From: an uncultured Chloroflexus sp.
Lineage (GTDB): Bacteria; Chloroflexota; Chloroflexia; Chloroflexales; Chloroflexaceae
Direction of reading: 5' to 3'
NCBI RefSeq assembly: GCF_937951745.1
Contig: NZ_CALFBQ010000033.1
Location: 1 to 53,013 of the forward strand
DNA length: 53,013 bases
The notes under the pieces are model-generated. The model worked only from the letters and a program-made list of their open reading frames with translations. It searched no databases and had not been told where the DNA came from. Made by a program: the position numbers and the translations under genes. Shown one piece after another: positions 1 to 7,718 of the stretch (position 1 is the first letter of the stretch; each line of letters opens with the position of its first letter).

Positions 1-1473
1 TTTGACGACAACAACGTCGGTGTGCCAATGGTGATCAAAGACGGCGCGATCTACCGGATGTGGTTCGAGGCTAACGGCTACGATACAGGTTACACGACTG
101 GCTACCTCGTCTCAACTGATGGCCGCAACTGGACGCGCGCCGTACCGAACACGCCGGTGTGGAACGGTGCAATGGATACGATTAACGAAGGTTCGCCCGA
201 TGAAGTGTGGGCCGTGCGTGCGTTGAAAGAGGGGCCATCGTACCGGCTCTATTACACGACCAGCACGCGGCCTCATTCGCGTCGCTTCGCGCTGGCCGCT
301 ATGACTCCCGGCACACCGCTGAGCGTCAGCGTTGCGCAGACCGGTACCAGCTATACGCTGAACTTTACGACGGATGCGATTCCGGTAGGCGGAAGTGTGT
401 TGATCACGCTGCCCCCGAGCGTCCCAACCAATGCCCTGAGCGCCGGCGCAGTGAGTGGCTTTGGCGGTGAGGCTAGCTTTGCGGTTGATCCCGCCGCCGT
501 GACTGATGCACTCTCTGGCGGCGTTGCCCGTGGCGCATTGTTGTTGCGTCTCCCTACAGGAGCGCCAGCGGGGGCGAAGAGCATGACCTTTACCATCACC
601 GGTCTCAGCACCGAGGTCAGTGCGCTGGTACAGGTGTTCAATGCGCGTGAAGTGATGGGATATGCGACTGTCACGTTAGCTGCCTCGACGGAGCCAACCG
701 CAACCGCAACCAACGGCCCGTCGCCGACGCCGACCGCAACCGCAACCAACGGCCCTTCGCCGACGCCGACCGCAACGAATACGCCATCACCAACCGCGAC
801 GGCAACCAACACCCCCATGCCGAGCAGTAACTTCGCGCTCAGCTTCGTGAGCAACGACAGCGCACGCGGCACGGCGATCCCCGGCTTCAACGCCAGCCAT
901 ACTCTCGAATTCTGGTTCCGCCCCAGCGCCACCGGTCAAACCGGCGTCATCGCCGCCAGCGATATTACTGGCAATGCCGGTTGGGCCTTGGAACTGGAGA
1001 ATAACCGGGTGGTCTGGTGGGTCTTGCGCACCAATGGCCAATGGGTTGCGGTGTCTCACCCCACCACCCTGACAGCCAATAACTGGCATCACATCGCCGT
1101 CACCTACGATGCTGCCACCGGCACTGCCCGCGTCTTTGTCAACGGTGCACCCAGCACCACTGTCACCGTGGGGACAATAACCGCCGGCCCGGACTTTGTG
1201 CTCGGCGGTGTGCCCGGCTACGGCTTCATCACCGGCCAGTTCGATGAACTGCGCGTCTCGAACACGATTCGCTACCCGGCGGCCTTTACGCCACCCAGCG
1301 CCGCCTTCGCGACCGATGCCAATACACTGGCCTTGTTTAGCTTCGACGAAGGGAGCGGCCAAGTCACCACTGACCGTTCCGGCAACAATCGCACCGTGAC
1401 CCTTGGCACGACCCCTAACGCTGATGCTGACGACCCCCTCTGGGTAACGTCAACTGCGCCAACAGCGCCGTAG
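1..1473 (+). CDS. Secreted beta-propeller/LamG protein, 5' end missing
   Basis: The frame is open through the left edge, so the N-terminus lies outside the window; 490 residues are visible. Residues 1-105 read like blades of a five-bladed beta-propeller of the GH43/GH32 type (RMWFEA, GYLVSTDGRNW, YRLYYTTS). Residues 106-230 look like a beta-sandwich domain. A Thr/Pro/Asn linker (231-274) follows, then a LamG/concanavalin-like domain (about 275-485) with the landmarks LEFWFRP, NNWHHIAVTYD, GQFDELRVSNTIRY and LALFSFDEGSG. Such domains bind or cleave extracellular glycans, so a surface or secreted carbohydrate-binding role is inferred. No catalytic residues could be assigned. The next gene also ends in a LamG domain and starts 16 bases on. 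The C-terminus stops shortly after LamG and lacks the hydrophobic tail seen in the neighbour. Confidence 0.75.
   Translation, partial: FDDNNVGVPMVIKDGAIYRMWFEANGYDTGYTTGYLVSTDGRNWTRAVPNTPVWNGAMDTINEGSPDEVWAVRALKEGPSYRLYYTTSTRPHSRRFALAAMTPGTPLSVSVAQTGTSYTLNFTTDAIPVGGSVLITLPPSVPTNALSAGAVSGFGGEASFAVDPAAVTDALSGGVARGALLLRLPTGAPAGAKSMTFTITGLSTEVSALVQVFNAREVMGYATVTLAASTEPTATATNGPSPTPTATATNGPSPTPTATNTPSPTATATNTPMPSSNFALSFVSNDSARGTAIPGFNASHTLEFWFRPSATGQTGVIAASDITGNAGWALELENNRVVWWVLRTNGQWVAVSHPTTLTANNWHHIAVTYDAATGTARVFVNGAPSTTVTVGTITAGPDFVLGGVPGYGFITGQFDELRVSNTIRYPAAFTPPSAAFATDANTLALFSFDEGSGQVTTDRSGNNRTVTLGTTPNADADDPLWVTSTAPTAP
697..768 (+). repeat. 36-bp tandem duplication coding a Thr/Pro linker
   Basis: Two consecutive 36-base units (697-732 and 733-768) differ at one position and encode the same 12 residues of the Ala/Thr/Asn/Pro linker between the beta-sandwich and LamG domains. 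A shorter degenerate copy follows. In-frame duplication of this kind lets the linker length vary without breaking the protein. Confidence 0.8.
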
Positions 1474-1489
1474 AGGAGGGACATAAGGG

Positions 1490-2599
1490 ATGCAGCTTCA
1501 CTGCGGATACCAGCTCAACCAAGCTACATTCAAACTCACGTTGACGGGGCTGCTATTTATTACGATTTTATTTGACACGCCGAATCTGGTTAACCCCCTG
1601 CAAGCACAGGGAGGATCATCACTACGCTTCTATGGAAGTGGCGATACGGATGCTGATCGTGTTAAGATTCCGCTTGGTTTGATCGACAGCAGCGGACGTC
1701 TTACTATGTCGTATCCCGTCAATGTAAGCAGTGCGTTCACGATCGAGTTTTGGATGAAAGCCACTGCTGCCCACAACCCCGCCCCGGCCTGTCCCGGTGG
1801 TTGGTATACCGGCAACATCCTCATCGACCGAGATGTGTTTGGCGCTGGCGATTATGGCGATTATGGCGTCGCCATCTGCAATCAGCGGTTAGTGGTGGGG
1901 GTGAGTATCGGGAGCGATGAAGCCCTCTTGACCGGCGCTACGATTGTGACCGACGGGCAATGGCATCACATCGCGATTACCCGCGCTGAGAGCGGGCAGG
2001 TGCGCTTGTTTGTCAATGGCCAGCCTGACGGAGCTATCGCTGGCCCAGTCGGACGAATCGATTACCGGCTCAATCGCGCCACCGCGTACCCCACCAGCGA
2101 CCCTTTCTTGGTACTGGGAGCCGAAAAGCACGACTACCCCGGCAGTCGGCATTACAACGGCTGGCTCGATGATCTCCGCATCTCGCGCGTCGTGCGCTAC
2201 ACCGACGCCTTTCTCCGTCCAACCGCGCCCCATCCGGTCGATGCGGATACTGTGGCCCTCTACCGATTTGATGAAGGTGCGAGAACGGTCATCACCGATA
2301 GCGCAACGGGTGGGATCAGCACTGGTGAACTCAAACCTCGTAATGGCAACCCGACCCAGCACTGGTCAACCGATACACCGTTTAGTGGTGGGATCACTCC
2401 TACATCCACCAGCACCCCCGTCCCCACCGCTACCCCGGTGCCCACCGCCACCGCTACCCCGGTGAGCACGCTCACGACAACACCAACCACTACACTAACA
2501 ACAGTGATTGCGCCACCGGAAAACGATCAAAACATCCGTGTCTATATACCTCTGATCAGCCGTTTGCACCGCGTACAAGCATCGTCGACACAGGAGTAA
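1490..2599 (+). CDS. Secreted LamG-domain protein with Thr/Pro tail
   Basis: This 369-residue protein has a likely signal peptide: a hydrophobic core at about 17-29 and a cleavage candidate near LQAQ/GG around residue 40. One LamG/concanavalin-like domain spans about 45-300, with the landmarks FTIEFWMK, GQWHHIAITR, RLFVNGQ, GWLDDLRISRVVRY and VALYRFDEGA. A Thr/Pro/Val linker (about 303-343) follows. The protein ends with a short conserved-looking segment, VYIPLISRLHRV, after an acidic patch. The LamG part is clearly related to that of the upstream gene. A role in binding surface or extracellular polysaccharide is inferred from the family and from the polysaccharide locus that follows. The ATG is preceded by AGGAGGGACATAAGGG, a strong ribosome-binding region. 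Confidence 0.8.
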   Translation: MQLHCGYQLNQATFKLTLTGLLFITILFDTPNLVNPLQAQGGSSLRFYGSGDTDADRVKIPLGLIDSSGRLTMSYPVNVSSAFTIEFWMKATAAHNPAPACPGGWYTGNILIDRDVFGAGDYGDYGVAICNQRLVVGVSIGSDEALLTGATIVTDGQWHHIAITRAESGQVRLFVNGQPDGAIAGPVGRIDYRLNRATAYPTSDPFLVLGAEKHDYPGSRHYNGWLDDLRISRVVRYTDAFLRPTAPHPVDADTVALYRFDEGARTVITDSATGGISTGELKPRNGNPTQHWSTDTPFSGGITPTSTSTPVPTATPVPTATATPVSTLTTTPTTTLTTVIAPPENDQNIRVYIPLISRLHRVQASSTQE

Positions 2600-2606
2600 C
2601 CAGCGT

Positions 2607-2930
2607 ATGACCAGCCTACCCGTTAGCCGAACAAACCTCGCCAATCTCGTCATCACAAGCTTGCGCGACGTGCTCGAACAGAGCGGACGCCCCTCGCCGG
2701 CAACGATTGACGAGAACACGCTCCTTTTCGGCAAGGGAGCACTGCTCGACTCTTTAGCACTCGTGACTATGGTGGTCGATCTTGAACAACGGCTCGAAGA
2801 AGAGCATGGGTTGACGTTGACGTTAGCCGATGATCGAGCGATGTCGCAGCGCAATAGCCCATTCCGCAGCGTTGGGGCATTGGTTGATTACCTCGAGCAA
2901 TTGATCACCGAGGAGTACGGACGTGACTAA
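2607..2930 (+). CDS. Acyl carrier protein
   Basis: This 107-residue protein has the carrier-protein signature GALLDSLALV. Ser49 in the DSL triplet is the expected 4'-phosphopantetheine attachment site, and it sits at the start of a helix followed by an amphipathic Glu-rich helix. At 107 residues it is longer than the usual 75-85-residue FabC-type ACP, with extra residues at the N-terminus and an insertion around 70-85. It overlaps the SDR gene by 8 bases and lies just upstream of an AMP-forming ligase. This suggests a dedicated carrier that receives an acyl or hydroxyacyl group, which the neighbours activate and reduce. It is probably not the housekeeping fatty-acid ACP. The substrate is unknown. 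Confidence 0.85.
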   Translation: MTSLPVSRTNLANLVITSLRDVLEQSGRPSPATIDENTLLFGKGALLDSLALVTMVVDLEQRLEEEHGLTLTLADDRAMSQRNSPFRSVGALVDYLEQLITEEYGRD

Positions 2931-3627
2931 GCAGGAAGTGGTGCTGATTACCGGCAGCAGCCGTGGAATCGGGCGCTTTCTGGTTGAGCACTTTCTGCAA
3001 CGCGGCGCCTTGGTTGAAGGATGTGCGCGTAGTGCAGTCGATTGGGAACTGCCCGGCTACACGCACCATCAAGTCGATGTCAGCAACGAAGGACAGGTCA
3101 AAGCGATGTTGAGCGCCATTCAGCGCCGGCATGGCCGGCTTGATATCGCGATCAACAATGCCGGGATTGCGGCAATGAACCACGCCCTGCTGACCCCGGG
3201 AGAAACGGCTAGTCGCATATTGAACATTAACGTGCTGGGCAGTTTTCTCGTTTGCCGAGAAGCGGCCAAACTGATGCGCCGGCGCAACTATGGCCGTATC
3301 GTCAACTTTAGCACCATCGCTGTGCCACTGCGGCTTGAGGGAGAGGCGCTCTACACCGCAGCGAAGAGCGCGGTCGAAATGCTGACGCGCGTTCTAGCGC
3401 GTGAATTTGCCCCCTTTGGGATCACGGTCAACGCGCTTGGGCCAACACCAATCGAGACCGATCTGATCCGGGGTGTGCCGCGCGAGAAGTTGCAGCATAT
3501 CATTGACACGCTTGCGATCAGGCGCTTTGGCACCTTTGCCGACGTGGCCCATGTGATTGACTTTTTTACCAATCCGGCCAGTGATTATATCACCGGACAG
3601 GTGATCTATCTCGGCGGCGGCGGCTAA
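2923..3627 (+). CDS. SDR-family oxidoreductase, FabG-like
   Basis: This 234-residue classical short-chain dehydrogenase/reductase starts at a GTG inside the end of the ACP gene. It has the NAD(P)-binding glycine motif TGSSRGIG (10-17), the structural NNAG motif (78-81) and the catalytic YTAAK (Tyr144, Lys148). Thirteen residues before the Tyr, where Ser is usual, there is Thr131, with Ser130 next to it. The C-terminal ITGQVIYLGGGG is the usual FabG-like ending. Coupling to an ACP suggests that it reduces a carrier-bound 3-oxoacyl group. Because the locus is otherwise glycan-related, a nucleotide-sugar or acyl-sugar substrate cannot be excluded. Confidence 0.85.
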   Translation: MTKQEVVLITGSSRGIGRFLVEHFLQRGALVEGCARSAVDWELPGYTHHQVDVSNEGQVKAMLSAIQRRHGRLDIAINNAGIAAMNHALLTPGETASRILNINVLGSFLVCREAAKLMRRRNYGRIVNFSTIAVPLRLEGEALYTAAKSAVEMLTRVLAREFAPFGITVNALGPTPIETDLIRGVPREKLQHIIDTLAIRRFGTFADVAHVIDFFTNPASDYITGQVIYLGGGG

Positions 3628-3642
3628 TGCCGATTGTCGCAT

Positions 3643-3647
3643 GGAGG
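3643..3647 (+). promoter_or_regulatory. Ribosome-binding site that fixes the ligase start
   Basis: GGAGG lies 5 bases before the ATG at 3653 and inside the reading frame of the earlier ATG at 3641. The spacing supports 3653 as the true start of the AMP-forming ligase. Confidence 0.6.
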
Positions 3648-3652
3648 CTGCT

Positions 3653-4996
3653 ATGAGCATCGCATGGCTTCGTGAACGGATGGAACAGTGGGCCGATCAC
3701 CCGGCCATTGTCTGGAATGACCATCCTTACCCATACCGTGACCTACTGACGCGCATGCAAGCGTGGCACACGGCGCTCGACCAACACGATGTCGGCCCCG
3801 GCCACGTCGTGACGATTGAAGGCGATTATTCGCCGAACGCAGTGAGTTTGCTCTTGACCCTGATCGAACGCAACACGATTGTGGTTCCGCTGACCCGTAG
3901 CGTTGCTGCGCAGCGCGACGAGTTTCTCGCTATCGCCGAAGTGCAGGTCGTGGTTAGTTTCGATGACAATGATCAGTGGCAGATCGAGCGCCGCACCGTT
4001 GCCGTGACCAATCCGCTCACCCGCCAGTTGATCGATCGCGGTCATCCGGGGTTGGTGCTCTTCTCGTCGGGTTCGACCGGCAAGAGCAAGGCAGCCCTGC
4101 ACGATTTCATCCCGCTGTTAGAGAAGTTCCAAGTGCCGCGCCATCGCCGGGTGACACTGACCTTTTTGCTGCTCGACCACATCGGCGGGATCAATACGCT
4201 CTTCTACACGCTGGCCAACGGCGGCACGGTGGTAGCGGTGCAATCACGCGATCCCGATATCGTTTGCCGCGCTATCGAGACACACCGGGTGCAAACCCTA
4301 CCAACCTCGCCAACCTTTCTCAATTTGTTGTTGATTTCGGAAGCCTACCGGCGCTATGATTTCTCGTCGCTTGAGCTGATCACCTACGGCACCGAGGTGA
4401 TGCCAGAGAGCACCTTGCACCGGATTCACAACCTCTTCCCTAATGTGCAGCTCTTACAAACGTATGGCCTCTCAGAGCTTGGCATCTTGCGCTCGAAATC
4501 GCGCGACTCCAACTCGCTATGGGTCAAAGTCGGCGGCGAGGGCTTCGAGACCAAGATCGTCGATGGGGTGCTGTGGGTGCGGGCCAAATCGGCCATGCTC
4601 GGCTACCTTAACGCACCCAGCCCATTTGACGAAGAGGGTTGGATGAATACACAAGATGTGGTCGAAGTTGATGGCGAATACATCCGCATTTTGGGACGGC
4701 GGAGCGAAATCATCAACGTCGGCGGGCAGAAGGTCTACCCAGCAGAGGTAGAGAGCGTGCTGTTGCAGATGCCAAATGTGAAAGACGTGGCCGTAGTGGG
4801 TGAGAGCAATCCCATCACCGGCCAGATCGTCACTGCTCGCTTCAATCTGTTCGAGCCGGAAGACCCGAACGAGTTTAAGCGGCGGGTGCGTGCCTTCTGC
4901 CGCGAGCGGCTCGCGCCGTACAAGATTCCAGTCAAGATCATCATCACCGAGGACAAACAGCACAGCGCCCGGTTTAAGAAGATGCGGAAAGCGTAA
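3653..4996 (+). CDS. AMP-dependent acyl ligase (ANL superfamily)
   Basis: This 447-residue acyl-adenylating enzyme has the phosphate-loop motif FSSGSTGKSKAALHD, the A5-type motif TYGLSELG, the hinge region ILGRRSEIINVGGQKVYP and a C-terminal Lys cluster (SARFKKMRK) where the catalytic lysine of the small domain is expected. It is somewhat shorter than typical acyl-CoA synthetases (about 500-550). The start at 3653 is chosen because GGAGG sits 5 bases upstream; an in-frame ATG at 3641 exists but overlaps that site. Directly behind the ACP and SDR genes, it probably activates a carboxylic acid as acyl-AMP and loads it on the ACP or on CoA. The acid itself cannot be read from the sequence. Confidence 0.85.
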   Translation: MSIAWLRERMEQWADHPAIVWNDHPYPYRDLLTRMQAWHTALDQHDVGPGHVVTIEGDYSPNAVSLLLTLIERNTIVVPLTRSVAAQRDEFLAIAEVQVVVSFDDNDQWQIERRTVAVTNPLTRQLIDRGHPGLVLFSSGSTGKSKAALHDFIPLLEKFQVPRHRRVTLTFLLLDHIGGINTLFYTLANGGTVVAVQSRDPDIVCRAIETHRVQTLPTSPTFLNLLLISEAYRRYDFSSLELITYGTEVMPESTLHRIHNLFPNVQLLQTYGLSELGILRSKSRDSNSLWVKVGGEGFETKIVDGVLWVRAKSAMLGYLNAPSPFDEEGWMNTQDVVEVDGEYIRILGRRSEIINVGGQKVYPAEVESVLLQMPNVKDVAVVGESNPITGQIVTARFNLFEPEDPNEFKRRVRAFCRERLAPYKIPVKIIITEDKQHSARFKKMRKA

Positions 4997-5009
4997 TCAT
5001 ACAACATCC

Positions 5010-6467
5010 ATGATTCCAATTATCACGCTTGCCATTGACCCTGCGCTGGCGGCGCACCGCGCCGAGATCGGTTATATCTGGCGCACCCTGCTCACTGGAA
5101 TGGGGTACGGTTGGTGTGAACAACCGTGGGACAGCGAGCGGGTAACGATTGCATACACCGCCGGGCAGGTCCAACCCCCACCGGCCCAGATCGTGATCCA
5201 TGCGCGGCCCGAGCGGTGGGTCAACCCTGCCCAAGCGCGCCTGCTCGGCGCGAAACAGTGGAATGGGTATGATCTGCCGTTGCTGGCGGGTGATCAGGCT
5301 GACGCCCAACCTACGACCAGTGACAGCACGCTGCATATTCCCGATGACCCCATCTTTGCCGCGTTCTGGCTGCTCAGCGGTTACGAAGAGGAACAATACC
5401 CGACCGTTAAACACGGCTACCGCGACCTGACCGGCACGCCGATGCTCGAGCGTGGCCTGCTGCGCCGCGCATTGGCATCGGCGGTTGGTTGCTGGCTAGC
5501 CGATCTGCTCCGGCACTGCGGCTTGCCACCCGGCCTGCCGCGCTGGCCGAACGGCGCAGAACTAGCTGCTACCTGCGGCCACGATGTCGATTACCCGGAA
5601 GTGATACGCTGGCTCGAGCCGCTGCGCATCCTGCTGCGGCAGGGGAACGGCGGCCTCGGCGCGGCGATGGATATTATCAGCGGACGCCGCACGCACTGGC
5701 ACTTTCGCTCGTGGATGGATCTCGAAGAGCGGATCGGGGCGCGCTCGGCGTTCTACTTCGTCGCCCGCCAAGGCTCGTTGTTGGAATACGCTACCGGCCT
5801 ACCCGATCCCTTCTACGACGTGCAAGCGCCGCACTTTCGCACGCTGTTTCAAGAAATCAGCGCGGCAGGTTGGGAAATCGGGCTGCACGCGAGTTATCGC
5901 GCCTATACCGACCGCACGCTCTTTGCCGCCGAACGCGCCCGCCTTGCCGCAGCTAGCGGGCAACCGATCGACGGCAACCGCCACCACTACTGGCATCTCG
6001 ACCCGCGCCAACCCGAACAGACCCTGCTGATGCATGAGCACGTCGGCTTTCGCTACGATGCCTCGCTGACCCACAACCGCTATCTTGGTTGGCGGCGCAG
6101 CAGCGTATGGCCCTTCTTCCCATGGCACCGTGGGTTACGCCGCGAGATTCGCACCCTGCAACTGCCTACCGGTTGGATGGATGACCATCTGTTTGGGCAG
6201 AAACAGTTTAATCCCGGTGATCGCCAGACCTTGCTCGCTGAGCTGCGCGAGACGGTGACCCGGCACGGCGGTTTACTGCTCGTTGACGTACATGATTATG
6301 TCTACGATGACCGGCTTTTTCCGGGATGGGCGGCAACCTACCGTGCGTTGTGGGAAGATCTGGCAGCGCGGGGAAGGGTCTGGTTCGCCACACCGGCAGC
6401 AATTGCCGAACATTGGCGGCAGCGCGCAGAGCAGATCGCGGCAGCGAGCGAGGGGTTAGGGCCGTGA
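5010..6467 (+). CDS. Polysaccharide deacetylase-like protein
   Basis: This 485-residue protein has a NodB/polysaccharide-deacetylase-like catalytic half. CGHDVDYPE (Asp192 and Asp194 candidates) matches the metal-binding first motif, and GWEIGLHASY (His293) matches the second. The N-terminal 180 residues, with the segment FAAFWLLSGYEEEQY, resemble the DUF7033-type region that precedes such deacetylase domains in capsule loci. The ATG at 5010 is chosen because it follows the ligase stop by 13 bases; the open frame further upstream lies inside the ligase gene. Removal of N- or O-acetyl groups from a glycan precursor or polymer is inferred. No signal peptide is evident, so a cytoplasmic precursor is possible. 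Confidence 0.75.
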   Translation: MIPIITLAIDPALAAHRAEIGYIWRTLLTGMGYGWCEQPWDSERVTIAYTAGQVQPPPAQIVIHARPERWVNPAQARLLGAKQWNGYDLPLLAGDQADAQPTTSDSTLHIPDDPIFAAFWLLSGYEEEQYPTVKHGYRDLTGTPMLERGLLRRALASAVGCWLADLLRHCGLPPGLPRWPNGAELAATCGHDVDYPEVIRWLEPLRILLRQGNGGLGAAMDIISGRRTHWHFRSWMDLEERIGARSAFYFVARQGSLLEYATGLPDPFYDVQAPHFRTLFQEISAAGWEIGLHASYRAYTDRTLFAAERARLAAASGQPIDGNRHHYWHLDPRQPEQTLLMHEHVGFRYDASLTHNRYLGWRRSSVWPFFPWHRGLRREIRTLQLPTGWMDDHLFGQKQFNPGDRQTLLAELRETVTRHGGLLLVDVHDYVYDDRLFPGWAATYRALWEDLAARGRVWFATPAAIAEHWRQRAEQIAAASEGLGP

Positions 6468-6755
6468 ACGCTCCAATGCAGGCGGAGCGCGAGCGGCGCG
6501 CCCGCCACCAGTGCGTACCAGCAACGGTTCCGCTCCAGCGGGAGATTGCTTCGGGAGCTGCACCACCGCGCCATGACAGACCAGCTCGGCATTGCGAGTC
6601 GAACGGAGGGGCAGCGCGGTGAAGCAATCCCCCGCGAGCGCGGGAGACAACCGCTCAGGTATACTTACCGCTCCAGCGGGAAATTGCTTCGGTCGGACAA
6701 CCTCCCGCTGTGCGTGGTACCGCCGCTCCCTTGCAATGACATCTACGGTATCCTT
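6468..6755 (+). repeat. Intergenic region with copies of a palindromic element
   Basis: This 288-base gap has no credible gene. Two direct copies of a 25-base motif (CCGCTCCAGCGGGA followed by ATTGCTTCGG; 6530-6554 and 6668-6692) differ at one base. An inverted relative (GAAGCAATC then CCCGCGAGCGCGGG) lies at 6621-6644. The copies pair into hairpins and resemble the short dispersed palindromic repeats found between genes of many bacteria. Confidence 0.65.
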
Positions 6756-7715
6756 ATGAACCTGTATCGCACCATCATCTTCATCTTACTCTTCATCGCA
6801 CCGCCAGCGACCAAGCCGGCGATCTTGCGCATCTGCTGCGGTGCACAGATCGGACGCGACGTTTCGATCGGCTGGTTCGCCACCGTCATGGGCCGGCATA
6901 TCAGCATCGGCGACTACAGCGCTATCCGGGCGCTGACGGTGATCAACTGCGGCGGCGACATCAGCATTGGTCGCTATAGCATCATCAGCAGCTTCACGCT
7001 CGTGTACGGCGCTGATGGCTTACGCATCGGCGATCACAGCTACATCGGCCCGCAATCGCTGATCAACACCGAAGAAGAAGTCCGGATCGGTCACTGGAGC
7101 GCGCTCGGCGCGCGCTGTATGGTCTACACCCATGGTTCGTTCTTGCCGTACACTGAAGGCTACTGGGTACGATTCGCGCCGGTGGCGGTCGGCAACCGAG
7201 TCTGGTGCGCCGCCGGGGTCTTCCTCCATCCCGGCGCGACGGTCGGCGATAACAGTTTTGTGAACTCGCGCTCGGTGGTAAGTGGCGAGATTCCGCCCGA
7301 CTCAATTGTGGAAGGCAACCCAGCGCGGGTGGTCAACGCGATGAGCCGCATGCAACGCGCCATCACTCCGCGCCGGCTCGACGCGATCGCTGAGCAGATG
7401 GTGCGCCACTTTGTGGCGCTAGCGGCTGCGCATGGCGATCTACGGGTGCTGGCCAAACAGCCCCACCTGCTCGTGCAGGCCGGACGGCAAACCTACCAGA
7501 TCGCGATTGCGCCGGCAGCAAGTGACGTACCGGCAGTTGATCCCGCTCCCTCTACCATCTGGTTGATCTGCCGGCGCGACTGGCAGCCGTCGTCGGATCT
7601 ATGGCTCGATTTGACCAATAACCGGCGCAGTCCACGCCATGCTGCGCCACTCGATGCGCTCTGCACCTTCTTGCAGCGATACTACGGCATTCAACTCGAA
7701 TACGAAGCGAGGTAA
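6756..7715 (+). CDS. Left-handed beta-helix acyltransferase
   Basis: This 319-residue protein has a run of hexapeptide repeats from about residue 30 to 180 (IGRDVSIGW, ISIGDYS, ISIGRYS, LRIGDHSYIG, VRIGHWSALG, then VGDNSFVNSRSVV). It finishes with EGNPARVV, the standard end of this acyltransferase family. The first 18 residues are hydrophobic and could anchor the protein to the membrane. The C-terminal 130 residues are not recognised. The family transfers acetyl or other acyl groups to sugars. In this locus it is a candidate for O- or N-acylation of the polymer or of a nucleotide sugar. The start at 6756 is the first ATG that opens with the hydrophobic segment; earlier in-frame codons lie in repeat DNA. 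Confidence 0.8.
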   Translation: MNLYRTIIFILLFIAPPATKPAILRICCGAQIGRDVSIGWFATVMGRHISIGDYSAIRALTVINCGGDISIGRYSIISSFTLVYGADGLRIGDHSYIGPQSLINTEEEVRIGHWSALGARCMVYTHGSFLPYTEGYWVRFAPVAVGNRVWCAAGVFLHPGATVGDNSFVNSRSVVSGEIPPDSIVEGNPARVVNAMSRMQRAITPRRLDAIAEQMVRHFVALAAAHGDLRVLAKQPHLLVQAGRQTYQIAIAPAASDVPAVDPAPSTIWLICRRDWQPSSDLWLDLTNNRRSPRHAAPLDALCTFLQRYYGIQLEYEAR

Positions 7716-7718
7716 GCT

